The translations under genes and the position numbers were made by a program. Source: Streptomyces mirabilis (GTDB lineage: Bacteria > Actinomycetota > Actinomycetes > Streptomycetales > Streptomycetaceae). From it: DNA of 64,000 nucleotides. Below, piece after piece: positions 50,733 through 59,209 of the stretch (position 1 is the first letter of the stretch; every line of letters starts with the position of its first letter). The notes beneath the pieces are model-generated. The model saw only the letters and a list, made by a program, of their open reading frames with translations, had not been told where the DNA came from and did not search any database. The stretch spans positions 5,208,001-5,272,000 of the forward strand of contig NZ_JBCJKP010000001.1 of assembly GCF_039503195.1 (NCBI RefSeq), read 5' to 3'.

Positions 50733-52235
50733 GTGTCGGAGGCGCTCAACCCGGAGACCCCGGAAGCCGTGCTCGACGATGCCGCTGACGAAGCGGGCGA
50801 AGAAGAGCCGATCAAGCAGCGCAAGAACGGCCTGTACCCGGGCGTGTCCGACGAGCTCGCCGAGAACATGAAGTCCGGATGGGCCGACACCGAGCTCCGC
50901 GGCCTCACGCCGATCGCGCAGGCCGAGTACACCGCCACCCGCCGCGCCGCGCTCTCCGCGCGCTTCCCGGGCGAGCGCCTGGTGATCCCGGCGGGCAACC
51001 TGAAGACGCGCTCGAACGACACGGACTACCCCTTCCGCGCCTCGGTCGAGTACGCGTACCTCACCGGCAACCTGACCGAGGACGGCGTCCTGGTCCTGGA
51101 GCCCACCGTCTCCCCGAACGGGAACGGCGGTCACAAGGCGACGATCTACCTGCTGCCGCGCTCCGACCGCGAGAACGGCGAGTTCTGGCTGTCCGGGCAG
51201 GGCGAGCTGTGGGTCGGCCGTCGTCACTCCCTCACCGAGGCAGAACAGCTGTACGGCATCCCCGCCTCCGACGTGCGGGAGCTGGCCGGCAAGCTGCGTG
51301 AGGCCACCGGTCCGGTCCGGGTCGTGCGCGGCTACGACGCCGGCATCGAGGCGGCCCTGACCGACAAGGTCACCGCCGAGCGCGACGAGGAGCTGCGGGT
51401 CTTCCTCTCCGAGGCGCGGCTGATCAAGGACGACTTCGAGGCCGGCGAGCTCCAGAAGGCCGTCGACTCGACGGTGCGCGGCTTCGAGGACGTCGTGAAG
51501 GTCCTGGACAAGGCCGAGGCGACCAGCGAGCGCTACATCGAGGGCACCTTCTTCCTGCGCGCGCGGGTCGAGGGCAACGACATCGGTTACGGCTCGATCT
51601 GCGCCGCCGGCCCGCACGCCTGCACGCTGCACTGGGTGCGCAACGACGGGCCCGTGCGCTCCGGAGACCTGCTGCTGCTCGACGCGGGCGTGGAGACGCA
51701 CACGCTCTACACCGCCGACGTCACGCGCACCCTGCCGGTCAACGGCCGCTACAGCGAGATCCAGAAGAAGATCTACGACGCCGTGTACGAGGCCCAGGAG
51801 GCCGGTATCGCCGCCGTGCAGCCCGGTGCCAAGTACCGCGACTTCCACGACGCCGCGCAGCGCGTGCTGGCCGAGAAGCTCGTCGAGTGGGGTCTGGTCG
51901 AGGGTCCGGTCGAGCGTGTCCTGGAGCTGGGTCTGCAGCGCCGCTGGACCCTGCACGGCACCGGCCACATGCTCGGCATGGACGTCCACGACTGCGCCGC
52001 CGCGCGGACCGAGACGTACGTGGACAGCACGCTGGAGCCGGGCATGTGCCTGACGGTCGAGCCGGGCCTGTACTTCCAGGCGGACGACCTGACCGTCCCC
52101 GAGGAGTACCGGGGCATCGGCGTGCGCATCGAGGACGACATCCTGGTGACCGAGGACGGCAACCGGAACCTGTCGGCGGGGCTGCCGCGCCGCTCCGACG
52201 AGGTCGAGGCGTGGATGGCGGCTCTGAAGGGCTGA
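50733..52235 (+). CDS. Aminopeptidase P family (Xaa-Pro) metallopeptidase
   Basis: 500 residues from a GTG at 50733; AGGAGG lies 7 bases upstream. An N-terminal AMP_N domain (about 45-190; PIAQAEYTATRRAALSARFP) precedes the pita-bread catalytic domain. The dinuclear-metal ligands are LLLDAGVE, YTADVTRT, HGTGHMLGMDVHD, LTVEPGLYF and GVRIEDDILV. It removes N-terminal residues before proline. The acidic first 30 residues are unusual for the enzyme but common in streptomycete homologues. The dispersed repeat just upstream may end or modulate transcription. Confidence 0.95.
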   Translation: MSEALNPETPEAVLDDAADEAGEEEPIKQRKNGLYPGVSDELAENMKSGWADTELRGLTPIAQAEYTATRRAALSARFPGERLVIPAGNLKTRSNDTDYPFRASVEYAYLTGNLTEDGVLVLEPTVSPNGNGGHKATIYLLPRSDRENGEFWLSGQGELWVGRRHSLTEAEQLYGIPASDVRELAGKLREATGPVRVVRGYDAGIEAALTDKVTAERDEELRVFLSEARLIKDDFEAGELQKAVDSTVRGFEDVVKVLDKAEATSERYIEGTFFLRARVEGNDIGYGSICAAGPHACTLHWVRNDGPVRSGDLLLLDAGVETHTLYTADVTRTLPVNGRYSEIQKKIYDAVYEAQEAGIAAVQPGAKYRDFHDAAQRVLAEKLVEWGLVEGPVERVLELGLQRRWTLHGTGHMLGMDVHDCAAARTETYVDSTLEPGMCLTVEPGLYFQADDLTVPEEYRGIGVRIEDDILVTEDGNRNLSAGLPRRSDEVEAWMAALKG

Positions 52236-52309
52236 CGTAGGGGGCTGGGCGTAGGGCCGGCGTAGGGCTGATGGCCGGGTACGAGAAGTGCCCGGCCCTT
52301 CGTCTGCGG

Positions 52310-52383
52310 GTAGGTCGTGGCTGGTCGCGCCCACGCGGCGGAGCCGCATGGTGTCACGGCCCCGCGCCCCTTTGGGCGCGGGA
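52310..52383 (+). repeat. Short dispersed repeat, family B
   Basis: The segment with CCCACGCGGCGGAGCCGCAT, followed by a CCCCGCGCCCCTTTGGGCGCGG hairpin, resembles another element that, as I recall, is common between Streptomyces genes. It separates the aminopeptidase from the MocR gene and can form a terminator-like stem. Confidence 0.55.
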
Positions 52384-52399
52384 ACTCACGGGGGGATGA

Positions 52400-53839
52400 G
52401 TGGGCGACGACTTCTGGTCCGGTGTCGGGGTGGATCTGCATCTGGAGCCGGACGTGGCCGCGGGGCGCAGGACCGGGCTCGAACGGGCTCTGCGGGACGC
52501 GGTGCGCGACGGCCGGCTCGCTCCGGGCACACGGTTGCCCCCGACCCGGCGGCTCGCGACCGAACTCGGCATCTCACGCGGGACCGCCAAGGGGGCGTAC
52601 GACCAACTGGTCGCCGAGGGGTACCTGACAGCCCGGCAGGGGTCGGGCACCGAGGTCGCGGTGCTTCCCGCGGACGCCGTGTCGGAATCCGTCGGGGCTC
52701 CCCGCGCGCGTGCGCCCCGTTTCGATCTGCGGCCGGGCAGCCCGGACGTCGGTACGTTCCCGGCGGCGGCGTGGCTGCGGGCGCTGCGCCGCGCGATCGC
52801 GACGGCGCCCTCCCTGGCGTACGACTACGGTGACCCGCGCGGCCGGATCGAACTGCGGACCGCGCTCTCGGGCTACCTGGGACGGGCCCGGGGCGTGATC
52901 GCGCCGCCCGAGCGGATCGTGATCACCTCGGGATACGTGCAGGGGCTCGCGCTCCTCACGCGTGTGCTGGACGGCGGGGTGGTCGCGATGGAGGACCCCG
53001 GACTGCCGTTCCACCGGGACGTGGTGCGGCGGGGCGGAGCCACGGTGGTACCGCTGAAGGTGGACGAACGAGGCGCCTGCGCGGGGGAGTTGGCTTCCTC
53101 GTCGGCGGACGCGGTCGTCGTCACGCCCGCCCATCAGTACCCGACCGGGGTGACCCTGCACCCCGAGCGGCGGCGGGCGCTCACCGACTGGGCACGCGCG
53201 CGCGGCGGACTGATCGTCGAGGACGACTACGACGGTGAGTTCCGCTACGACCGGCAACCCGTCGGCGCCCTCCAGGGCATGGCACCGGGACAGGTCGCCT
53301 ACCTGGGTACGGCGTCCAAGACCCTCGGCCCCGCCCTGCGGCTCGGCTGGATGGTGCTGCCGCCGCACCTGGTCGACGCGGTGGCCGACGTGAAGCTGCA
53401 CAGCGACCATCACACCGAGTCCATCGGCCAGTTGGCGCTGGCCGAGATGATCACCAGCCACGCGTACGACCGTCATGTGCGTGCCTGCCGACTGCGGTAC
53501 CGGCGACGCCGGGACCAGTTGCTCGACCGGCTGGGGGCGCGCAGGAGCGTACGCGGTATCGCGGCCGGGCTGCACGCACTGGTGGACGTGGCGGACGAGG
53601 CGGAGGTGCTGGCGCGGGCGGAGGAGGAGGGGCTCGCGGTCGGGCATCTCGGCGAGCACTGGCACGAGCGCGGCGAGGGGCGCCCTCAGGGCTTGGTCGT
53701 GGGCTACGGGACTCCCCGGGAGCGGATCTATCCGGAAGCGCTGGAGGCGTTGGGGCGGGTGCTGGACGGGAGCCGGGAGGTGTCGGGCGGGAGCCGGCGG
53801 GTGTCGGGCGGGAACCAATTGGGTCGCAAAAAGGCGTGA
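52400..53839 (+). CDS. MocR/PdxR-type regulator (GntR-aminotransferase fusion)
   Basis: 479 residues, GTG start. An N-terminal GntR winged helix (about 20-85; APGTRLPPTRRLATELGISR) is joined to a fold-type I aminotransferase domain (about 100-460) with PLP-lysine motif GTASKTLGPALRLGWM and DDYDGEFRYDRQPV. MocR proteins bind DNA and sense PLP or amines, as in control of vitamin B6 or GABA genes. The last 25 residues contain a short repeat (SREVSGGSRRVSGGN). The next gene is an MFS transporter with its own leaderless promoter, which could be a target. Confidence 0.93.
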   Translation: MGDDFWSGVGVDLHLEPDVAAGRRTGLERALRDAVRDGRLAPGTRLPPTRRLATELGISRGTAKGAYDQLVAEGYLTARQGSGTEVAVLPADAVSESVGAPRARAPRFDLRPGSPDVGTFPAAAWLRALRRAIATAPSLAYDYGDPRGRIELRTALSGYLGRARGVIAPPERIVITSGYVQGLALLTRVLDGGVVAMEDPGLPFHRDVVRRGGATVVPLKVDERGACAGELASSSADAVVVTPAHQYPTGVTLHPERRRALTDWARARGGLIVEDDYDGEFRYDRQPVGALQGMAPGQVAYLGTASKTLGPALRLGWMVLPPHLVDAVADVKLHSDHHTESIGQLALAEMITSHAYDRHVRACRLRYRRRRDQLLDRLGARRSVRGIAAGLHALVDVADEAEVLARAEEEGLAVGHLGEHWHERGEGRPQGLVVGYGTPRERIYPEALEALGRVLDGSREVSGGSRRVSGGNQLGRKKA

Positions 53840-53851
53840 GGATTGGTCCTG

Positions 53852-53878
53852 TTGACAGGTCCACCGGGCCCGTAGCGT
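53852..53878 (+). promoter_or_regulatory. TTGACA/TAGCGT promoter, leaderless MFS start
   Basis: TTGACA (53852-53857) and TAGCGT (53873-53878) are separated by 15 bases, and the -10 ends 7 bases before the ATG at 53886. Confidence 0.6.
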
Positions 53879-53885
53879 CGGAGTC

Positions 53886-55379
53886 ATGACGAATCCGGCA
53901 GCATCCGCGCGGTCGAGCCGCCTCGTCCCGCCCGTGGGACCGCAACGCGTCCTGGCTCTCGCCCAGCTGACCAACTCCGTGGGGGACGGCGCCTATTACG
54001 TGACCTCCGCGCTGTACTTCACGCATGTCGTGGGGCTGGCCCCCGCGCGCGTGGGGCTCGGGCTGACCGTCGCCTGGGCGATCGGCTCCCTTGTGGGCGT
54101 ACCGCTGGGACGGCTCGCCGACCGGCGCGGGCCGCGTGGCACGGCGGTGCTGCTGGCCCTCGCGACCGGAGCGGCGGTGGCGTCCTTCCTGGTCGTCCGC
54201 GGCTTCCTCCCCTTCGTCCTCGCGGCCTGCGCGTACGCCTCCGCACAGTCGGGGCTCGGGGCGGCCCGGCAGGCGCTGCTCGCCGGGCTGATACCGGCCG
54301 GGGAGCGGACCGGGCTGCTCGCCCATCTTCAGTCGACCCTCAACGCCGGTCTGGCGGTGGGGGCCGGCCTCGGCGGGCTCGCACTGCACGCCGGTACACG
54401 GGACGCGTATCTCGGGGTGTTCGCGCTGGACGCGGTGAGCTTCCTGCTCTGCGCGGGTGTGCTGCTGCGGCTGCCGTCCGTGCCGCGCGCGACCGTGCGG
54501 CACGGTCACAGGGCCGGTGTCCTGCGCGACCGCCCGTACGTGCTCGTCACGTTCCTCAACACCGTGCTGCTGCTGCGGATGCCGCTGCTCAGTCTGGGCA
54601 TTCCGCTGTGGATCACCGAGCGCACCCAGGCGCCCGCCTGGCTGGTCTCCGCGTTGTTCGTCCTCAACACCGGTGCGGTGATGGTCTTCCAGGTGCGGAT
54701 GGCGCGCGGTGTCACGGGCCTCGCCTCGGCCACGCGCGCGATACGCCGTTCCGGGTTCGTGATGCTGGTGTCCTGCGCGGTCTTCGCGCTGTCGGCCGGT
54801 GCCTCGCCGTGGGTCGCGGCCGGGGTCCTAGTGGCGGGCGCGGTGCTCCAGGTCGTCGCCGAGATGCAGCAGTCGGCGGGTTCCTGGCAGGTGGGCTTCG
54901 ACCTCGCCCCGGCCGACCGCATGGGCGAGTACCAGGGCTTCTTCGGCACGGGCGTCACGGTGGCGCGCACCGCGGGCCCACTGGTCCTGACCGCGCTGCT
55001 GGTGGGCTGGGGCACCCCGGGATGGCTGCTGCTGGGGGGACTGATGCTGGGGGCGTCGTACGGGATGGGCCCGGCGGTGCGGTGGGCCGCCACGCGCGAG
55101 GCGACAGCCCACCGCCGGTACCGGGACCGGCATCAGGTCCGCAACCGGGACCAGAACGGGAGTCAGAACCAGGAGCAGGACCACGACCGCCCTCCGACAG
55201 GGCTGGTCCGTCGCACGGCGCCGTCGAGCGCGGCGACCCGCCGTCGCACACCGAGCAGTCCCGCGGCGCCGACGAGGCGGCCGGTCCCGACGACGGAGGC
55301 GCCCTCCGATCCGCCCCGCCCACACCACAGGTCCCCGGCGGCGGCTTCGGTCTCATCGGCATGCGCGAACGCGCTCTGA
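53886..55379 (+). CDS. MFS transporter with abnormal C-terminal tail
   Basis: 497 residues. Twelve membrane helices fill about 10-415 with the MFS loop motif (GVPLGRLADRRGPRGTAVLL) between helices 2 and 3. After about residue 420 the protein continues as an unusual hydrophilic tail rich in Arg, Gln, Asp, then Pro/Ser (RDRHQVRNRDQNGSQNQEQD). The last 70 codons overlap, in another frame, a histidine-kinase C-terminal remnant (55310-55510). The tail is probably not native. Substrate unknown; it may be regulated by the MocR protein upstream. Confidence 0.88.
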   Translation: MTNPAASARSSRLVPPVGPQRVLALAQLTNSVGDGAYYVTSALYFTHVVGLAPARVGLGLTVAWAIGSLVGVPLGRLADRRGPRGTAVLLALATGAAVASFLVVRGFLPFVLAACAYASAQSGLGAARQALLAGLIPAGERTGLLAHLQSTLNAGLAVGAGLGGLALHAGTRDAYLGVFALDAVSFLLCAGVLLRLPSVPRATVRHGHRAGVLRDRPYVLVTFLNTVLLLRMPLLSLGIPLWITERTQAPAWLVSALFVLNTGAVMVFQVRMARGVTGLASATRAIRRSGFVMLVSCAVFALSAGASPWVAAGVLVAGAVLQVVAEMQQSAGSWQVGFDLAPADRMGEYQGFFGTGVTVARTAGPLVLTALLVGWGTPGWLLLGGLMLGASYGMGPAVRWAATREATAHRRYRDRHQVRNRDQNGSQNQEQDHDRPPTGLVRRTAPSSAATRRRTPSSPAAPTRRPVPTTEAPSDPPRPHHRSPAAASVSSACANAL

Positions 55380-55510
55380 CCTCGAAGCCGCCTCCGGGCC
55401 GGGCCCAGACCCGGATGCGGCTTCGAGGTCAGGGCCGAACTCCCGCTGGGCGAGGCCGCGTTGGCGATCCACGAGACGGCCTTGGCGATCCGCTCCCGCC
55501 CGGGCGCTAA
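55310..55510 (+). pseudogene. Histidine-kinase C-terminal remnant with inverted duplication
   Basis: In one frame GGGFGLIGMRERA is the G2-box region of NarL-type kinases. In another frame, directly after, AGPRPGCGFEVRAELPLGE and AIHETALAIRSRPG complete the normal C-terminus, ending at the TAA at 55508. The linking stretch is replaced by an inverted copy of the AGPxPGGGFEVRA codons, which creates a hairpin at 55376-55432. The rest of the kinase gene is missing. Confidence 0.6.
55376..55432. terminator. 16-bp stem hairpin between convergent genes
   Basis: Arms 55376-55391 and 55417-55432 are perfectly complementary; the loop can pair further (CTCCGGG/CCCGGA). It contains the MFS stop codon and separates the MFS gene from the minus-strand regulator. 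Confidence 0.75.
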
Positions 55511-55962
55511 ACCGCCATCAGCGGCGCGTCCTTCTTCCACTTGAGGATCTTGTCGAAACTGACCACCGCGCCGCCCCGCCCCGGCTCGTTGCCGATCTGG
55601 ACGTGATCGGCGAGTTCCCGGATCAAGCAGAGCCCCCGGCCGTGCTCCGCGTCGCCGCGGACCGGGCGGAGCGCGGGACGCGCACGGCCCGGGGCGAAGC
55701 CCGGGCCGGAGTCGGAGACCTCGATGCGGCACTTCTCGCCGTCGAGGTAGGCGGTGACCCGATAGGCCTCGGACGCCGTACCGGGAGCGGCGTCGCCGCC
55801 GTGCTCCACGGCGTTGGCGCAGGCCTCGGTGAGGGCCACGGAGAGGTCGTACGAGACGTCCGGATCGACACCCGCCGTCTCCATCGTGCCGAGCAGCAGA
55901 CGTCTGGCGAGCGGAACGCTCGCAGCCTCACGCCGCAAATGGAGTGACCACCAGATGCTCAT
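55507..55962 (-). CDS. SpoIIAB/RsbW-like ATP-binding regulatory protein
   Basis: 151 residues. HATPase_c_2 fold: LSVALTEACANAVEHGGDAA (N box), CRIEVSDSGPGFAPGRARPA (G1) and GDAEHGRGLCLIRELADHVQ (G2). It starts SIWWSLHLRREAASVPLAR, as in many Streptomyces anti-sigma-type kinases. It could phosphorylate an STAS anti-anti-sigma or bind a sigma factor. Neither is adjacent. The start region is divergent from the copper cluster. Confidence 0.9.
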   Translation of the reverse strand: MSIWWSLHLRREAASVPLARRLLLGTMETAGVDPDVSYDLSVALTEACANAVEHGGDAAPGTASEAYRVTAYLDGEKCRIEVSDSGPGFAPGRARPALRPVRGDAEHGRGLCLIRELADHVQIGNEPGRGGAVVSFDKILKWKKDAPLMAV

Positions 55963-56196
55963 GCTCCAGCCTCCCGGCCGCGGCTCGACATACCGTTACG
56001 TATTGCCGCAAGCACCTGTGCGCAATCGCCTGCGTGACGTGATGCCGCCCATACGGCGGATGCGCACGCGACAACGATCGGTGTATGTGCGGGTGGTTCG
56101 GCCCAGATCGTGATCTTCCGGACCACGGCTCGCGGACCGTCATCTTGCGGACCTGCCGTGGGAAGCGGGTGGGTCGAGTGCGATGATGAGCCCGCC

Positions 56197-57018
56197 ATGA
56201 CTGCCCCCCACCAGCGCAGGGCGCGCTCCGGACACGAGCTCCGGATTCTGCGGGCCGCGGTGTTCGCCGCGGTCTGTGTCGTGCTGGCCGCGGCCGGTCA
56301 TGGGCTCGCCTCCTGCGCCACCGTCCCGCTGTGGACGCTCGGCGCCGGATTCCTGGCGGTCTTCGCCGTCGCCGCCGTGCTGGCGGGACGGGAGCGTTCA
56401 CTACTCGGCATCGCCGCGCTGCTCGCGGGCGGTCAGACCGCGCTGCACACGCTCTTCGGGCTCGCCGGGACCGCTACGGCGGGCTCGGGCTCCATGTCGA
56501 TGGCCGACACCTCACTCGTGGAACGTGCCGCACGCCTCGTGTGCGGCACGACCGCGGCGGCGATCAGCCCGGCCCAGGCCATGAAGATCCTCGCCGACGC
56601 ACGGCTCGACACGGGCACCACCCCGTCCATGTCCATGCCCATGCCCCACTCCTCGGACGCGATGTCGGCCGCCACGGGGTCCTCGATGTCCGTGTGGCCG
56701 TCCCTGCCGATGCTGCTCGGCCACGTCCTCGCGGCCGTCGCCGCCGGCTGGGTGCTGCGCCGCGGTGATCTGGCGCTGCTGCGGCTGATGCGGCTGTCCG
56801 CGCACGGAGTCGCGGAAGGGGCGCTCGTACGATCCCTGCGCGGGGCGCTCGCGCTCGTACGCGCCCTGCGGGCCGGACTGCCGGGTACGCCCGACGCGAC
56901 ACCGCGCGCCCGGCGCACCGCACTTCTGACGCCGCCCAAGCCCCGTACCGCCGAGCTTCAGCACAGCGTCGTCCGCCGTGGACCGCCCCACTCCACCGCT
57001 CTCGTCCTCGCCGCCTGA
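56197..57018 (+). CDS. Met-rich membrane protein preceding the copper cluster
   Basis: 273 residues from the ATG at 56197. Three or four membrane helices lie at about 20-40, 46-66, 72-92 and 168-190. The loop between them holds Met/Ser/His-rich stretches (SGSMSMADTS, PSMSMPMPHSSDAMSAATG), which are typical of copper-binding loops. The C-terminal part is cytoplasmic and Arg-rich. It is the first plus-strand gene before YcnI, Sco, ECuC, CopCD and DtpA, which supports a role in copper handling. No family function is established. Confidence 0.8.
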   Translation: MTAPHQRRARSGHELRILRAAVFAAVCVVLAAAGHGLASCATVPLWTLGAGFLAVFAVAAVLAGRERSLLGIAALLAGGQTALHTLFGLAGTATAGSGSMSMADTSLVERAARLVCGTTAAAISPAQAMKILADARLDTGTTPSMSMPMPHSSDAMSAATGSSMSVWPSLPMLLGHVLAAVAAGWVLRRGDLALLRLMRLSAHGVAEGALVRSLRGALALVRALRAGLPGTPDATPRARRTALLTPPKPRTAELQHSVVRRGPPHSTALVLAA

Positions 57019-57064
57019 CACGACGCACCACTTCGCGGACCGATCCGAAGGATCCGTCCGGACC

Positions 57065-57100
57065 GATCCGAAGGATCCGAAGGATCCGAAGGATCCGAAG
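57065..57100 (+). repeat. Four tandem GATCCGAAG units
   Basis: A 9-bp unit is repeated four times exactly; a fifth copy is at 57042-57050, followed by an imperfect one. They lie in the leader between the Met-rich protein and ycnI. Length variation by slippage is likely. Confidence 0.9.
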
Positions 57101-57219
57101 GGGACGCCGTCGTGCGGCACGCGCGCGTGCACGCGAAAACACCCCCAGGGGCCCCTCGCACCTTTCGCACGCGCACCCCCTTCTCCTCTCATCGGACTGA
57201 AAGTGGAGTGCTCTCTTCC

Positions 57220-57957
57220 ATGAAGGCTTCCCGTATCGCCGCCGCCGGTGCCGTCGCCGCCTCGGCCGTCCTCGCCGTCTCCTCCCCCGCCTTCGCCCAC
57301 GTCAGCGTGCAGCCGGAGGGCGAGGCCGCCAAGGGCGGTTACGCCGTCGTCGACTTCAAGGTCCCCAACGAGCGCGACGACGCCTCGACCAACCAGGTCG
57401 AGGTGAACTTCCCGACCGACCACCCGCTCGCCTCCGTCATGCCGCAGCCCCTCGACGGCTGGTCCGTGAAGGTCACCAAGACCAAGCTGGCCAAGCCGCT
57501 CACGATGCACGGCGAGAAGATCTCCGAGGCCGTCAGCAAGGTCACCTGGACCGCCACCGGCAAGGGCATCGAGCCGGGCTTCTTCCAGAAGTTCCCGCTC
57601 TCCGTCGGCGCGCTCCCCGAGGACACCGACGAACTCGTCTTCAAGGCGATCCAGACGTACGACAACAAGGAGGTCGTGCGCTGGATCGAGCCGCAGAAGG
57701 CGGGCCAGGAGGAGCCCGAGAACCCGGCTCCGGTGCTCACGCTCTCCGAAGCGTCCGCGGACGGCCACCACGGGTCCTCCGGCACCGCCGAGGATGCCTC
57801 CGACACCTCCACGGCGGCCCCCGCCTCGTCCACCTCCGCCTCCTCCGCGGACAGCAGTGACACCACCGCGCGCGTCCTCGGTGTCGTCGGCATCGTCGTC
57901 GGCGCGGCGGGCGTGGCGTACGGCGTTCTGGCCGGCCGTCGGCGCACCGAGGCCTGA
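57220..57957 (+). CDS. YcnI-family (DUF1775) copper-binding protein
   Basis: 245 residues from the ATG at 57220. The signal peptide ends at AFA, so the mature protein begins with His27 (HVSVQPEGEAAKGG). An N-terminal histidine with a nearby Glu is the copper site of YcnI proteins. The DUF1775 domain (about 27-165) is followed by a Ser/Thr/Ala linker and one membrane helix (about 220-240) with a basic end. It is anchored outside the membrane and presumably binds or passes Cu(II). Next to Sco and ECuC, it fits copper delivery to extracytoplasmic enzymes. Confidence 0.92.
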   Translation: MKASRIAAAGAVAASAVLAVSSPAFAHVSVQPEGEAAKGGYAVVDFKVPNERDDASTNQVEVNFPTDHPLASVMPQPLDGWSVKVTKTKLAKPLTMHGEKISEAVSKVTWTATGKGIEPGFFQKFPLSVGALPEDTDELVFKAIQTYDNKEVVRWIEPQKAGQEEPENPAPVLTLSEASADGHHGSSGTAEDASDTSTAAPASSTSASSADSSDTTARVLGVVGIVVGAAGVAYGVLAGRRRTEA

Positions 57958-58063
57958 GGCCCATCGCACGCCTCCTTTGTGCACCGGTAGGTCGTACGCC
58001 CTCGTCAAAGAGGTCGTACGACCCCGGTGCACACCGGAGCCCTCACATCTGGGACATTTTTCT

Positions 58064-58714
58064 ATGCGCAAGAAGACGTATGCCGCGGCCGCCCTGTTCG
58101 CCGCCGCCGCACTGACCCTCTCCGCCTGCGGCAGCGGCGACGACAGCAAGCCGATCGCCGACGTGTCCGCCGAGGCCGGCACGGGCAAGGCCGCCACGGT
58201 CCTCGACAAGGCGTTCGAGAAGCCCGACCTCGTCCTCAACGACACGAACGGCAAGAAGTACGACTTCCGGGCCGAGACCAAGGGCGTCCCGACGCTGATC
58301 TACTTCGGCTACACCCACTGCCCCGACGTCTGTCCGACGACGATGAGCAACCTCGCCGTCGCCAAGAAGCAGCTGCCCAAGGCCGAACAGGACAAGCTCA
58401 AGGTCGTGTTCGTCACCACCGACCCGGCCCGCGACACCCCCGCCACGCTCGGCAAGTGGCTCAGGGGGATCGACCCCGCCTTCGTCGGCCTCACCGGCGA
58501 CTTCCCCACCATCCAGGCGGGCGCCCGCACCCTGGGCATCTCCATCGAGCCGACGGCGAAGGACAAGAACGGCAAGCTCGTCTCCGTGCACGGCACCCAG
58601 GTCATCGCGTTCTCGCCGAAGACCGACGGGGGCTATGTGATCTACGGCGAGGACGCCACCGTCGACGACTACACCAAGGACCTCCCCAAGCTCATCAAGG
58701 GAGAGAATCCGTGA
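58064..58714 (+). CDS. sco: Sco-family copper chaperone lipoprotein
   Basis: 216 residues. The lipobox is LSAC with Cys22. Thioredoxin-like fold with copper ligands Cys86 and Cys90 (YTHCPDVCPTT) and His176 (VSVHGTQVIAF). In S. lividans the equivalent Sco protein passes copper to cytochrome c oxidase, and its gene lies in the same cluster with ECuC and DtpA. Its stop overlaps the next start (GTGA). The leader from 57958 contains inverted GTACGACC-type arms. Assignment is strong from motifs and gene order. Confidence 0.95.
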   Translation: MRKKTYAAAALFAAAALTLSACGSGDDSKPIADVSAEAGTGKAATVLDKAFEKPDLVLNDTNGKKYDFRAETKGVPTLIYFGYTHCPDVCPTTMSNLAVAKKQLPKAEQDKLKVVFVTTDPARDTPATLGKWLRGIDPAFVGLTGDFPTIQAGARTLGISIEPTAKDKNGKLVSVHGTQVIAFSPKTDGGYVIYGEDATVDDYTKDLPKLIKGENP

Positions 58715-59196
58715 GCCGACCCGGAGGCCCTTCGAGGCGTCTCGCGGGATGCGTGGCGCTGACGGCCACGGCGCTGGCGCTGGCGGGCTGCGGCTCCGAC
58801 GACTCCCCCTCGAACAAAGCGGGCAAGCCCGAAATGAAGATCACCGGCGCCTACATGCCCGCCCCCGTCATGGACACCATGGCCGCCGGCTTCTTCACGG
58901 TCACCAACTCCGGCGGCGCCGACACCCTGACCTCCGTCACCAGCGACCTCGCCCCGGACGTCACGCTGCACTCCACCAAGGGCGGCGCGATGGAGGAGCA
59001 GAAGTCGTTCGCCGTGCCCGCCGACGGGTCACTCGACTTCGCGAGCGGCGGCAACCACCTCATGTTCGAAAAGCTCACCCACAAGCCTCTGGAGGGCGAG
59101 AAGGTGTCGGTGACGCTGCACTTCACCAAGGCGGGCGCGGTGAAGGTCTCCATGCCGGTGAAGTCCGCGACGTACAACCCCAAGACCGGGCACTGA
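58711..59196 (+). CDS. ecuC: Extracytoplasmic copper chaperone (PCuAC family, ECuC)
   Basis: 161 residues, GTG start coupled to sco. Lipobox LAGC at Cys27. PCuAC fold with Cu(I) ligands His87, Met94, His116 and Met118 (LHSTKGGAM, then NHLMFE, 21 residues apart). It accepts copper and passes it to Sco or to target enzymes outside the membrane. In S. lividans the ECuC-Sco pair supplies copper for cytochrome oxidase and the radical-copper oxidase GlxA. Followed after 13 bp by the CopC-CopD fusion. Confidence 0.95.
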   Translation: MSRPGGPSRRLAGCVALTATALALAGCGSDDSPSNKAGKPEMKITGAYMPAPVMDTMAAGFFTVTNSGGADTLTSVTSDLAPDVTLHSTKGGAMEEQKSFAVPADGSLDFASGGNHLMFEKLTHKPLEGEKVSVTLHFTKAGAVKVSMPVKSATYNPKTGH

Positions 59197-59209
59197 GGGA
59201 GGGATCACC

